Both the position numbers and the translations under genes were made by a program. From Cephalotus follicularis (taxonomy: Eukaryota; Streptophyta; Magnoliopsida; Oxalidales; Cephalotaceae), in NCBI GenBank assembly GCA_001972305.1, contig BDDD01002298.1, positions 62,001 to 126,000 of the forward strand: DNA of 64,000 nt, given 5' to 3'. The notes under the pieces are model-generated. The model had not been told where the DNA came from. It did no database searches and saw only the letters and a program-made list of their open reading frames with translations. Of the stretch, positions 10,228 to 21,463 are shown in pieces (the stretch's first letter is position 1; every line of letters begins with the position of its first letter).

Positions 10228-11712
10228 TGGATGACTAGTCAGCATAACATGGAAAAGCAAATTTCACAACTAGCATCCGCTCAACTCGAAAGAGAGAAAG
10301 GAAAAATGCCCTCCCAACTTGACCCGAATCCTAGGACTGCTATAAATCATTCTGCTCACATCCAACAACCATCAAATTTGCAAAATTCAACTTCCCCATC
10401 AGGGTCATCAAAAGCAAACAATTTCGTCCATGCCCTAAGGAGTGGAAATGAATACCAACAAGGTGAAATACCGAGCAAGCAGCTAGTAGAACCCTCTTCC
10501 CAACCAAAAAAATTAAATGAGGAATCAATGGAAGACAGAGATGAAGAAAATAAGGAACAACCAGCAGAAAAACCCGAACGAACATATGTTCCTGCAGTTC
10601 CTTTTCAAAAGCGACTAGAGAAAAACAAGAAAGCCCCAGCAATGGAAAAGATTATTCAAACATTTAAACAACTCGAAATCAATATTCCACTGTTGGATGC
10701 AATTTCACAGATGCCCTCATCTACAAAAGTCCTCAAAAATTTATGCACTCAAAAACGGGGGACTCAAACTCCAAAAAAGGCTTTCTTGGCAGCTAATGTC
10801 AGTGCTTTTCTTTCACAAAACATGGTACAAAAGTACAAAGACTCTGGCTGCCCGACAATCACCTGTGTCATCGGCAACACTAGAATCGAACTTGCCTTGC
10901 TTGATTTAGGAGCTAGTGTGAACTTGTTGCCATCATCAGTCTATGAAAAGCTTGGTTTAGGAGAGTTACAGCCGACCACAATGACCTTGCAATTGGCAGA
11001 TAGGTCGGTGAAAAAGCCAAGAGGAAAAACTGAGGATGTGTTAATCAAGGTTGGTGAGTTTTTATTTCCTGTTGACTTTATCGTTCTAGATACCCAACCT
11101 GTAGTGGATACCACTGATCAAATTCCAGTTATCCTCGGTAGACCATTTTTAGCGACAAGTAATGCTTTGATAAACTGTTGAAATGGTTTGATGAAATTAA
11201 GTTTCGGTGATACGTCAGTGGACTTTAATGTTTTTCGTTTGGGAAAGAAACTATCTGACTTTGATGAAGCAAGCGTTGTACACTCTATTCCCGACCACAT
11301 TGATACACACTTTGACGTTGATTTTGAGGAAAACTTCAGTGAGTGTATGCTGGACATAGAGGATAGCGATGGAGGTGATTTCTTTGATGTGTTTAGTATG
11401 CAGCCATTAGAGCCAGTGGGCCCCTTGTCCACATCTCTTCCTAAACCATCAATAGAAGAGCCTCCGAAACTTGAATTAAAGGAATTTCCCACCACTTTGA
11501 AATACTCATTATTAGGTGAAAATCAAACTCTTCCTGTTATTTTGTCATCCGATCTTACTCCCTGTCAGGAAGAAGAGGTTGTTAACTTACTTAAAGAAAA
11601 GAAGGAGGCAATTGGTTGGGCAATGGCTGACATCAAGGGAATTAGCCCTTCTATTTGCGAGCATCGTATAAATCTCATAGAGGGATCCAAACCTTATAGA
11701 GAACCTCAATGA
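10228..11712 (+). pseudogene. Athila element 1 gag C-terminus and protease
   Basis: The frame resumes the gag linker (MTSQHNMEKQISQLASAQ) and runs into the aspartic protease that would cut the polyprotein. The active site is DLGAS, with the catalytic Asp codon at 10903-10905, followed by VNLLPSSVYEKLGLGEL, LQLADRSVK, a VDFIVLDTQ strand and ILGRPFLAT. An in-frame TGA replaces CGA just after ALINC (near 11180). Two adjacent TGA codons close the frame at about 11710-11715, where element 2 still reads arginine codons. The tail after the protease (SMQPLEPVG, EEPPKLELKE) leads into RT. The element 2 counterpart is 55653 onward. Confidence 0.88.
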
Positions 11713-13280
11713 TGAGCAAATCCCTTGATGAAAGAAGCCATACAAAAGAGATCTTGAAGTGGCTGGACAATGGGATCATTTATCCCATCTCGGATAGCCA
11801 ATGGGTCAGTCCAGTCCATGTCGTTCCAAAGAAATCTGGAGTGATGGTAGTGCAATCCTCCACCAATGATTTAATTCCTACCAAAATTCAAACCGGATGG
11901 AGGGTGTGCATTGATTACCGTAAGTTGAATACAGCCACCTGGAAGGATCATTTTCCTCTTCCATTTATCGATCAAATGTTGGATAGGTTGGCTGGTCATG
12001 AATATTATTGTTTTCTTGATAGGTACTCTGGACATAATCAAATTCCCATCGCACCTGAAGATCAAGAGAAAACCATATTCACATGCCCTTTTGGCACATT
12101 TGCAATATCGACACATGCCATTCGGCCTATGCAATGCCCCCGCGACATTCCAGCGGTGAATGATGAGTATCTTCTCTGATATGGTGGAGGACTTTCTTGA
12201 AGTTTTTATGGATGACTTCTCTGTTCACGGTTCCTCATTTTTTGAATGCCTTCACCACCTGAAATTTGTACTTGAAAGAAGTAGAGAGAAGAATTTAGTG
12301 CTTAATTAGGAGAAATGCAATTTCATGGTGAAGAAGGGGATAGTTCTTGGGCATGTATTGTCAAAAGAGGGAATCCAAGTCGATAAAGCAAAACTCGAAG
12401 TCATCAAACATTTGCTCCACCTCAAAATGTGAAAGACATCCGAGCATTCCTCGGACATGCTGGTTTTTATCGTTGGTTCATCAAAGATTTTAGCAAGGTG
12501 GCTCGACCCTTGACTTCGCTCCTAGCTAAAGATCAAGATTTTGTTTTCTCTGATGAGTGCCTTGTAGCATTTAACCGATTAAAAAAGGAGCCCACTTCTG
12601 CTCCTATCATCCAGGCACCGATTTGGACTGAGCCATTTGAGATCATGTGTGACGCGTCTGATAGTGCAATAGGAGCGGTTCTTGGTCAAAGATTAAATAA
12701 ATTGCCTCGCGTCATTTACTATGCAAGTAGGACCCTTCCCGATGCATAATTGAATTATACGATCACTGAGAAAGAGTTTTTAGCAGTGGTCTTTGCACTT
12801 GAGAAATTTCGATTGTATCTTTTAGGATCACATGTCATAGTTTATACAAATCATGCTGCGATTCGGTATTTGATGAGTAAAAAGGATGCAAAAGCACGTC
12901 TCATCCGATGGGTTCTGCTTCTTCAAGAATTTGACGATGAAATTAAAGATAAGAAAGGGAATGAGAATTTGGTGGTTGATCATTTATCGCGACTCTCCAA
13001 TGCACCTGAAGAAAATGGTTCGATTAATGAGAATTTTCTTGATGAGCAGCTTATGCGTGTTGAGCGCGAACCATGGTATGCCGACATAGTAAATTATCTT
13101 GTTACGGGTAGTGTACCATCCATGTGGTATACTCAAGATAAGCGTAGGTTTCTCTCGAAAGCGAAACATTTTTTTTGGGATGATCCTTATCTTTTTAAAG
13201 CATGTCCCGACAAGATTTTGCGACGACGTGTTCCTGATCATGAGCATCGCGCCATTCTATCTTTTTGTCATGATTAGGCG
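11713..13280 (+). pseudogene. Athila element 1 reverse transcriptase and RNase H
   Basis: RT would copy element RNA to DNA and RNase H would remove the RNA strand. After a one-base loss near 11750 the RT reads IIYPISDSQWVSPVHVVPKK, GWRVCIDYRKLN and FCFLD-type palm words, then shifts frame near 12108 just before the expected MPFGLCNAPA. The catalytic pair is kept as FMDDF (Asp codons 12211-12216). A TAG lies near 12307. RNase H follows with [18 protein letters not shown], a TAA at 12747-12749, [26 protein letters not shown] (usual YTDH changed to N) and DHLSRL. At least four lesions make it inactive. Confidence 0.88.
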
Positions 13281-14375
13281 TGTGGTGGCCATTTTGGCCC
13301 AACATAGACGGCGGCCAAGGTTTTGCAATGTGGTTTTTATTGGCCCACCCTATTCAAAGATGCATTTCAGTATTGTAGGGCTTGTGCTTCTTGTCAATCG
13401 CTAGGCCGTGTGACTAAGAGGAATATGATGCCTTTAACTCCGATTTTGACGATTGAGATTTTTGATGTTTGGGGCATTGATTTCATGGGACCGTTTCCCA
13501 ATTCGTTTGGGAATTTATATATCCTTTTGGCTGTTGATTACGTTTCAAAGTGGATTGAGGCGATTCCTTATCGAACAAATGACAACTCCGTGGTTGTCAA
13601 ATTCCTCAAGGAACATATCTTTTCTCGCTTTGGTACCCCACGTGCCATCATTAGTGATAGGGGTACCCACTTTTGCAATCGTTCTTTTGAAGCACTCATG
13701 AAAAGATATGGGATTACTCACAAGCTCGCTACACCATATCATTCTCAAACAAGTGGGCAAGTTGAGGTATCTAATTGCCAAATGAAGCAAATTCTCGAAA
13801 AAATAGTCCACCCCAATTGAAAGGATTGGTCCACGCGACATGTAGATGCTTTATGGGCTTATCGAACCACATTTAAAAATGATCTTGGTCAATCTCCTTA
13901 CCGACTCGTGTATGGTAAAGCATGTCATCTTCCGGTAGAATTGGAACATCGAGCCTTTTGGGCCATCAAGCAATTCAATTTCGATCGTTCCATCGCAAGT
14001 ACTCATCGTGCTCTCCAGCTATCTAAGTTAGAAGAAATTTGAAATGATGCGTATGATAATGCCAAGATTTCCAAAGAAAAGACCAAGGCCTTTCATGATG
14101 CGCAAATTTTGCAAAACAATTTCGAAGTAGGTGACAAGGTTCTTTTATATAATTCACGTTTACATTTGTTTCCTGGAAAATTGAGATCCCGTTGGGACGG
14201 CCCGTATATTGTTAAAAATGTTTTCTCACATGGTGTTTTTGAGATTTGTAAGCCAGGTACTGAAGATGTTTTCAAGGTAAACGGGCAGCGATTGAAGAAA
14301 TTTTTAGAGTTTCCATCTGCGCCAATGGAGGCGGCTATGGACTTGCATGAGCCTCTTTATTTTGAGCCTCCATGA
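13281..14375 (+). pseudogene. Athila element 1 integrase
   Basis: Integrase would join the DNA copy to the host chromosome. The zinc-binding end is seen as the CRACASCQ part. The catalytic core has [15 protein letters not shown] (first Asp), [17 protein letters not shown] (second Asp) and [10 protein letters not shown] (Glu), so the DDE residues remain. A TGA follows EKIVHPN near 13818 and another stop follows KLEEI near 14041. The C-terminal part reads [30 protein letters not shown] and [11 protein letters not shown] and ends at a TGA at 14373-14375. No chromodomain follows, as expected for Athila. Confidence 0.88.
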
Positions 14376-15603
14376 TCATATTCGGTAAACCCTACCCCTT
14401 TGTTCTTTATTTTATTGCATTGTTTCTTGTAATTTCTTGCTCATGCATTTTTATTTCTTTACTTCGTTTTTATTGCATTGAGGACAATGCACAAGTTAAG
14501 TATGGGGGGGTTAGACCAAAGTTCATTTTAATTTTAAAAGTAGGAATAAATGTTGATGTGCTTAGAAATAATAGAAAACCCCATAGGAGAAATAATAAAA
14601 ATGTTGTTTTTAAGGAAAATAAAAGGGATGCATCTCAAGGTAGGAATTTGTGCCAACATTAAAAAAAATAAATGAAAGAAAAATAAACCAATCTTGTGTG
14701 TTTTTCAAAGTTTCATAAATCTTATTGAGGAGGAGGACAAGGAATTGATGTCTTGCATATATGTATATATATATATAATAAAAATAAAAAAGAAAGAAAA
14801 TAAATAAAGAAAGAAAAAATAATAATAATAAAGTATTTTACCTCTTTAAATTCAGTCTTAGTCTGTAGCCTATTCGATTCGAGTAATTAAACCTTAGGGA
14901 TGTTCTACACCTAGTTCCTTAAAGCCAATTGGTTTGAGAGTAACTGGTCGAAAGCTCGCTACATGGGTCTTATAGAAAGCTTAAGAGGCTAAGACATTGC
15001 ACGAATTTAAGTTGGTAAAATTATTATGTGCTAACTGTTAAATCTGAAGCTGCTTAGTACTTTGAGTGTCTGGTGTTAGCTCCACCCATGACATTTCAGA
15101 TGGAAAAGAGTGGAAGAATATGTTCAATGAAAAGAAAAAAAAGAGAAAAAGATGTATGTGAGTGCTAAAGTTCTTTTGTCTGAATTCGAAGTGGAATTTT
15201 ATGTTGCTGCGAATGCATATCTTGATTGGTCATTAATGGTCAAATAATAGAAAATGTGCTAAAAACTCCTTAATTGAGATGTGTTTTGATTCTAGAACTT
15301 GGAACGAGATAATAAAATTCAAGTATAGGGGTGCTCTATGAATTTTTGAGTATTGATACATTTGACCTATTTCCAAAGTTTTGATGAACTGAATTTTGTG
15401 TGTTTATTAACTGAAAAACACTCACGAGACAAAACTCGTCCACTAGGGCCACCTAGGGGTTTAACGGCTTGCTGCATATGCTAAATGCAACCATGATTCC
15501 TATGAAAGTGAGTTGGTTTGTGCTTGTGTTTTCTGTTTTTTGTTTTGCTTTTGTTTTCTAGTTTTAACTTTCCATTTGATTTGCTTGAGGACAAGCAAAG
15601 TCT
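14376..15603 (+). other. Athila 3' untranslated region with a second polypurine-like site
   Basis: There is no ORF with family features. Shortly after the integrase stop, TTGAGGACAATG and TTAAGTATGGGGGGGTTAG (14495-14513) resemble the true polypurine region TTGAGGACAAGC...CTAAGTATGGGGGTATTTG at 15584-15619. A low-complexity A/T-rich run with (TA)n lies at 14755-14835. Confidence 0.75.
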
Positions 15604-15618
15604 AAGTATGGGGGTATT
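15604..15618 (+). other. Polypurine tract before the Athila 3' LTR
   Basis: AAGTATGGGGGTATT directly precedes the LTR start TGTTTAGCAT at 15619, the position where plus-strand DNA synthesis primes in this class. Confidence 0.8.
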
Positions 15619-17425
15619 TGTTTAGCATAAAAATATGTTATTTTTAATGATTTATTTGTGATATTTTTATGCTTCGAATAGACTACTGTGGTTGTGTTTA
15701 TTTGATTTTCAGGTATTATGTCTATTATTACGAAATAAGAGAAAATAAAGCTAAAATGCTACTTTTCGAGTTAAAGTGGTTTGAAGTCAAAGATCCGTTT
15801 AGGAGTACATCCACTAAAGCGAGAGAAGTCAAAATGTAAAGTTCAGAAGATATTGAATAGTGCGCTCATTTTGTTCATAAGATTATTTAGAGTATTTTTC
15901 GTTCTTGGGCCGGTTTATTCTGAAGCTCCGATGAAGAGATATTGCAAGAAAACAAAGGTTGAAACATGTGGAGCCCACTGCTTGCATCAGCATGACATCA
16001 CACCTAATTCTTCATCAAGTTTTGACACCTGCAATACAAAGAATTGAAGCCACTATGCATGTGTGCATGAAGTAAGTAATCAGAAGATGCCCATGCATTG
16101 CCTCAGCAACCAATCAGAAGATGCCATGTGTTCTCCATGCCAATGCATGCGTTCTCCATGCCCAGCAACCAATCAGCCACAAGTCTACGTCAAAAGCAAT
16201 GCGTTTCCATATCCAGCCCATGCACCATGCGCATCGAGCCTCCATACAACCCTTCCCTGCAACTCAAGTCACACGCATCAGTCCAACATCCGCCTCGAGT
16301 CCTCAAGTCAACATGCCCAACATTCTTCAATTAACACGCCACTGATGACATCATGCAAACCATGCATCACGCTAACATGCAGCAGCCCACGTGTTGCCAT
16401 CTCCTACGCCAAGCAATTCAATGCCAGCAGCCCACACCTCACCAACTAATAAATCATGCATGCATAGAAGTCCAGCACATGCGCCGCAATTCAAAGAAAA
16501 TAAACAAAATTAAAATTGCCGACTTTGATCAATTTGTTTATGGGCAATTGTTTATGCTGAATAGGTTTTAGGTATTCGGCTATGTGTATATATATATAAG
16601 GCAGGAGACGAATGAGAGAGATATAGACGATTTTCTTCTTTCCTTTGTCAGTTTTTTTAGTTTTGTTTTCTTAATGTTTTGTAGCTAAACTCTTTAAGGT
16701 TTTAGGGAAGAACAAAGCCTTGATTATTATTGTTTCAATTCTATCAATAAAAATCCTTGAATAGTTTATTTATTCTTCAATTTTCTGCCTTCACACATAC
16801 TTTATCTGTCTGATTAAAATCCACAAACATCTTGTCGATGAAGTTGAAAGTTGCTGAATAAATGGTGTTTAATGCGATCAATGGAGTCTACTCATACGGT
16901 TTGTCACGCCGAACACACTCTGTATAGACCTAGCATGTCCACTCATACGATTGTCCGCCGTTACCGCACTCCGTATAGACCTAGCATGACTACTCATACG
17001 ATTTGTCATCACAGTCGCACTCCGTATCGACCTAGCTGCTATTAGTTATCAAGGTATGATCATTTAATTAAAATGAATTGTTCAATACAATCTATGGTGA
17101 GTTTCTATACCCTAAAACCGATTTTCCATTATATAATTTCTTTATTTTTATTTATTACTTTGATTAGTTTTAATTTTCACGTATTATTTTCAATTATTTT
17201 AGTCTGTTATTTTTTATTTTATTTATTTTGTACTTGTTTTCAATTATTTATTTTATTTTGCATAATTAAGAGTAGTTCTTAATAGTTTTGCTTCCATATT
17301 TGCATACTTCACTTAGGTTTGATAGATTACAACTAGTTTAACGTTTCCTTGCGTTCGACCCATTACTGCATGATCTGTGCACTTGCGGCTATAAATTTTA
17401 AAACATCATTCTTTTTTCGTGAACA
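15619..17425 (+). mobile_element. Athila element 1 complete 3' LTR (about 1.8 kb)
   Basis: It runs from TGTTTAGCAT to GTGAACA. Contents: AT-rich head with GTTATTTTTAATGATTTATT; a C-rich segment 16080-16450 with short duplications of CCATGC and AACCAATCAG words; TATA run 16587-16602; AATAAA near 16745; three 51-base units 16887-17040; an AT-rich tail with GCGTTCGACCC. It has no GTCGAC cluster, unlike the LTR of element 2. Confidence 0.88.
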
Positions 17426-18957
17426 GTTCCGTATGATGGTGTGGCATGCATATGATATTTTCATATTTGCCATTTGGCTTTTTCTGGATAGGGCAGGTTT
17501 AAGTGATCAAAGGTAGGTTTCTGGATTCTTGGCCGGAGAAAGTCTCTATATACGGTCAACTCTCTCATTCTCATTCTTCTCATTCTCTTACCTCCTATTG
17601 TAGGGAGAGAGAGAGAGACGAACAGTGGGCAATTACCGCCGGCTGTTTTGCGGGGGAGCAAGTGAACCATGAGTTCCTCTTCTCCGCGCATCTCTTTCTC
17701 ACTATTTCTCCTTCTTCCCCCATGCACTAAAGCTTGGAGATTCACTTTCAGTGTCAGTGTCATTCTTAGAGAGAGTGTGGGCGGAATAAAGTAAATAAGT
17801 AGACTTTGGTTGGTACAAGTGTGTAGAACCTAAAGGAGGAACCAGATCGAGGTTTTTTAGGAGCAAACTCTTCCAGATCTATAATTCAACAATTATCGAG
17901 GTAGGTTCTACATATATGCTGATATGAACTGCTAGATCAGGACTAGATGCATGAGTTAGGGTGATTGACCCGATGAATGATTGATTAAAGTAGAGGTCTA
18001 AGAGAGAATGGAGATTTTGAGCTTATGAGCTTAATCTCTTCTCTCCATTGATTTTGGATCCACAATAATGGATCTTAGTGTTAAAGTGGTTTCTGAGTTA
18101 TGACCGACCACTGGGGCTTATAGCTTCCTTGGATCGAGTGTTAGATTGATAGAATTGGATTTGGGTTGTTTATGAGCTGATTAACAGCCATATTTGACAT
18201 TTTGCTAAGTCCTCAAAGCGTTGGCGCTTTGCTTAAGTGATAACAGTTGACGCCTAGAGTGATTGTCGATTGAAGACCTCTAACTTGAAGGCAAACCTCG
18301 GTACTTGAAGGCAAGACCTCAGTACTTGAAGGTAGACCCCGGTGCTAGAAGGCAAGACCTCGGTACTTAAAAGCAAGTCCTCAGTACTTGAAGGCAGACC
18401 TCAGTACTTGAAGACAAGACCTCAGAACTTGAAGGCAAGACCTCAGTACTTGAAGGCAAGACCTCAGTACTTGAAGGCGGACCTCAATACTAGAAGGCAT
18501 ACCTTGTACTAGAATGCAGACCTCAGTACTAGAAAGCAAAACTTGTACTAGAAGGCAGACCTCATACTAGAAGACAAGACCTAAGTACTAGAGGGCAAAC
18601 CTCGTATTAGAAGGCAGACCTCGTACTAGAAGGTAGCCCTTGTACTAGAGGGCAAGACCTCTTACTAAAAGGCAGACCTCATACTAGAAGGTAGACCTCC
18701 TACTAGAAGGCAAGACCTCCTACTAGAAGACAAGCCTCTTACTAGAAGGTAGACCTTGTAATAGAAGGAATACCTTAGAGGAAGAGGTCAGAGCTCCTCT
18801 GATATCAGGTCTTACCAAAAAACTAAGGTTGTGCAGCCTATGTGAACCCTTCTCTGATAAATGGTTAAGATACCAAACAACCAAATGGTTTTATAGTTGC
18901 AGACCACTAAGGTCGTAGCTCATTCTTGACATTGTTGAGCTCTGATGAGATAGTCCA
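17426..18957. other. Unassigned intergenic or TE-derived region
   Basis: It lies between the Athila 3' LTR and a copia 5' LTR. A TATA-like CTCTATATACGG at 17546-17557, a GA microsatellite near 17607-17620, a splice-donor-like GAGGTAGGTTC near 17899, and AAGCGTTGGCGCTTTG near 18217-18232 give it an LTR-like look similar to family D, but no direct partner exists in the window. The ORFs at 17461-17763 (minus) and 17503-17730 (plus) have no recognisable content. Confidence 0.35.
18271..18780 (+). repeat. Minisatellite, unit about 19-21 bases, roughly 25 copies
   Basis: The repeat word changes along the array. The left half is mainly ACTTGAAGGCAAGACCTCAGT; the right half is ACTAGAAGGCAGACCTCGT with single-base variants and 19-20-base spacing. 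The units are degenerate, without distinct spacers, and decay at both ends. It is not a CRISPR array. Confidence 0.9.
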
Positions 18958-21446
18958 TGTTAGATAAGGGTGTCCCTACGAGCCACAATGTGGCTACATT
19001 CATATGTATTTTACATATGACACACTCTTAAGTCTATACATTCTTTGTTCCATTAATGTTTTATTGTGCATATTACAATAACATTGGCATCTGCAAAATG
19101 TAGACATCCCAAACCATTGACACAGATCAGTTAATCATCGTATTAACTGAATATGCATATAGTGCCTTGTTGTTCGAGGGGTTGGATCTCGTGCCTGAGA
19201 GGTTATGAGAATGAGATCCTTACTCCCTTATGACAAAATGTTACAAGTCATGGGTTCACTTTTTAGGGCAATTGATGAATCGGATAGACTTGTCGTATTA
19301 TGCCTACTCTTGGGTTCAGTGGAGGATGGATTATCTCATGGCCATTTGAGTTTACCCTAAATCTGATGAGGGTGCGTGCTAGAATGCATGACACTGAACC
19401 GACCCATTATAGGGAAAACTATTTGGATGGTCAATAGCTATGTCAACAGGATTCCTATAGTATCAGTAGTGTATAGTCAATGGTGACTACTGGCCATACG
19501 TGACCTGCGTTGTGTCGTTAGACTTGAGTGGCTGGCATGCATTGTGTAGTAACCGCTTGGCTTTGATTTTCGCCTTCTCAATCTCTAGCCACGAGCCGAC
19601 AAAAGGGTTGTCTTTGGGCCTTGTGGGAGCTGCATTGAGATGTATGGGCTAGTGTGCAATAGGGGATCGTCACATCCGTATCGAGGGTGACAGGCTCCAT
19701 AACATATGTGACTGTTGAAGACTTAAAACCTAATAAGGCACTGGTAGACTGGAAACGGGGTTTCTGGGGAGGTCTGCCAATAGTATCAGTGTGTTCATAT
19801 ATTTATAGTTATCGTGGCTTTACCTAGGGTTGACATTGATCCAAACCCTAGGTCACAGTCGGAGCCAAGAATGACGAGGGATACATGACACATAAACTGA
19901 TGACTGGATATAGTACTGGTTATCCAGCTAACAGATGATAGACATGGAACTTAGGTCCATGGATCCGGGGGATGATTAGGAATCATACCGGGGCTATTTT
20001 GATAGTCGGGGACTATTAGAATGGTCGTACCAGAAATCTGGGATGTTCTGAGAAACATGTCATCGTACTGGAATCCAACCAGGCTTTCGGGTCCCACCTG
20101 ATTTTGGAATAGGTTGACGTGTGTGTGGGACACATGTCATTTAGTGAAATGTTAGCATCGAGGAGATGTTACTTTGCTAAAGAACTTTTCATTTGTTGAA
20201 CATATCACTTCTTTAGAAGTGAGTTCAAGCATCACCATAATGAAATGTTCTGAGCAAAGGATTGATTATTTTAACTATTAAGTGCATTGGGCATTTATTG
20301 GTAGAGAGAGCTTATGGGCTTAAGGCTTACTGGGCATGGGATTTTCTATTCCATTGTGGGCCAAAATTGGGCCTTAAAAGAGCCAAAGAGTGGCCAACCC
20401 AATTGTGCTAAAAATGCCCAAATATGTAGCCTACCATTCTTGACTTTTCAAAGGTGTTTAAAACACATTTTGTATGCAAGACTTGGCTTTGTTTTAGCCT
20501 TGTCAAAGCACCGGGTTCAAGAGTAACAAATGGCCGGCCATTGGGTCCAAAAGTGAGATGAATTGGTAAGTTTTAAACTTGAAGGAAAAGTTTAGAAAAG
20601 TCTTAAAGACTTAAGATATTAATATCCATGACTTAACCAACACACCTTAAGCATTATCACATTCTCACCCATGGGAAAGTAAAGCTCTCTCCATTCTCTC
20701 TTGTCTTCTCTTTGCCATATGTGTAGTCTCCATTAGAGGACCCACAAAGAGCTTTAAGCTCTTGAAGAGAGAAAGACAATCAATCTCCTTCTCATCCTCC
20801 AACTTCGTTATAGGTGGAGATAGTTTCCATCTTGGATTCCTTCTTTACTTATCTTGGAGATTTGTTTAGTTTAAACACTTGGGCCTCCAATCTTTCACAA
20901 AGCTTGTAGCCATGAGCTTGGGGAAGAGTTTTTGTGAAGACAAAAGCTTGGAATCAAAGGTAGAGGGAGCACTTGAAAGAATGAGTGAAAGACTTAGGTA
21001 ATGGTACCCAAACCTTCTCCTTTTTATCTTTTATGTTTTGATTTTGGTGGATGAATGTTTCAGGTTTTTGACTAGGGTTTCCAACCCTAGATGAACCCAT
21101 GTGTTCCTTAATTTGAACCCTAGAAAACCCTAAGTGTTTAGCTCTTTAGGGTTTCAGGTTTTGGAGAATTGAATTAGGGATTTTGGTGTGTAACCCGAGC
21201 TCAATTTTTGGATAGATCAAAACGAGGTTAGTGAAACCCTAGATCCAACCCGTCCCCTAATGTTGCTTGGAATTTTTGATAGGTTCAATTGAAAGCTACA
21301 TTAGTGATCCTTGGACATGATGGGACAATTATGGACTTAGATTTAGGGTATGCCATTGCTTGGACATTATTTGAAATGAAAAAGTTTTGAAATACAACCG
21401 CAAATCCTAATATCCCTAAATGTTCTTTCCGCATAAAGCCTTCACA
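18958..21446 (+). mobile_element. Ty1-copia LTR A, sense (about 2.5 kb)
   Basis: It begins TGTTAGATAAGGGTGTCCCT and ends TTCACA, just before a primer site, so it is a 5' LTR. Parts of it recur in five other places in the window (31911, 45496, 46271, 47435 and 48589) and in antisense at 24175. Shared markers in order are GGATCTCGTGCC (19185), GACCTGCG (19501), TGACACAT (about 19887), GTCATTTAGTGAAA (20136), GGCATGGGATTTT (20332) and ATAGGTGGAGATA (about 20811). It has no GTCGAC cluster. Confidence 0.85.
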
Positions 21447-21451
21447 AAAAG

Positions 21452-21463
21452 TGGTATTAAAGC
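21452..21463 (+). other. Copia primer binding site (decayed)
   Basis: TGGTATTAAAGCC is two bases away from TGGTATCAGAGCC, the initiator-Met tRNA complement; the sister element at 42777 reads TGTTATCAGAGCC. Both are followed by the same leader words ATTAGCTTCAATTGG. Confidence 0.7.

Larger units (their letters stand above)
762..17425 (+). mobile_element. Athila-type Ty3/gypsy element 1, interrupted and 5' truncated
   Basis: The layout is truncated LTR, tRNA-Asp-type primer site (2034-2051), gag, protease, RT-RNase H, integrase, long 3' untranslated region, polypurine tract (15604-15618), then a complete 3' LTR (15619-17425). The Athila assignment rests on the primer site, the protease form DLGAS, the RT wording GWRVCIDYRKLN and IDQMLDRLAG, and the lack of a chromodomain. 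The body is interrupted at about 3640-10227 by younger material. The 5' LTR lacks about 550 bases that the 3' LTR has, so no target duplication can be checked; the five bases after the 3' LTR are GTTCC. All coding parts carry stops or frameshifts, so it is not autonomous. Confidence 0.9.

Noticed and set aside
10215-10235. A target duplication for the insertion inside Athila gag
   Set aside because: Comparing the left (3630-3644) and right (10226-10235) edges with element 2 gives no unambiguous five-base repeat, and both inserted elements are truncated.
17461-17763. 100-codon minus ORF in the unassigned block
   Set aside because: Runs across TATA-like and GA-repeat sequence; no motif, no partner.
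18271-18780. Regular short repeats that might suggest a CRISPR array
   Set aside because: Units are contiguous and degenerate with no unique spacers, and all context is plant nuclear DNA.
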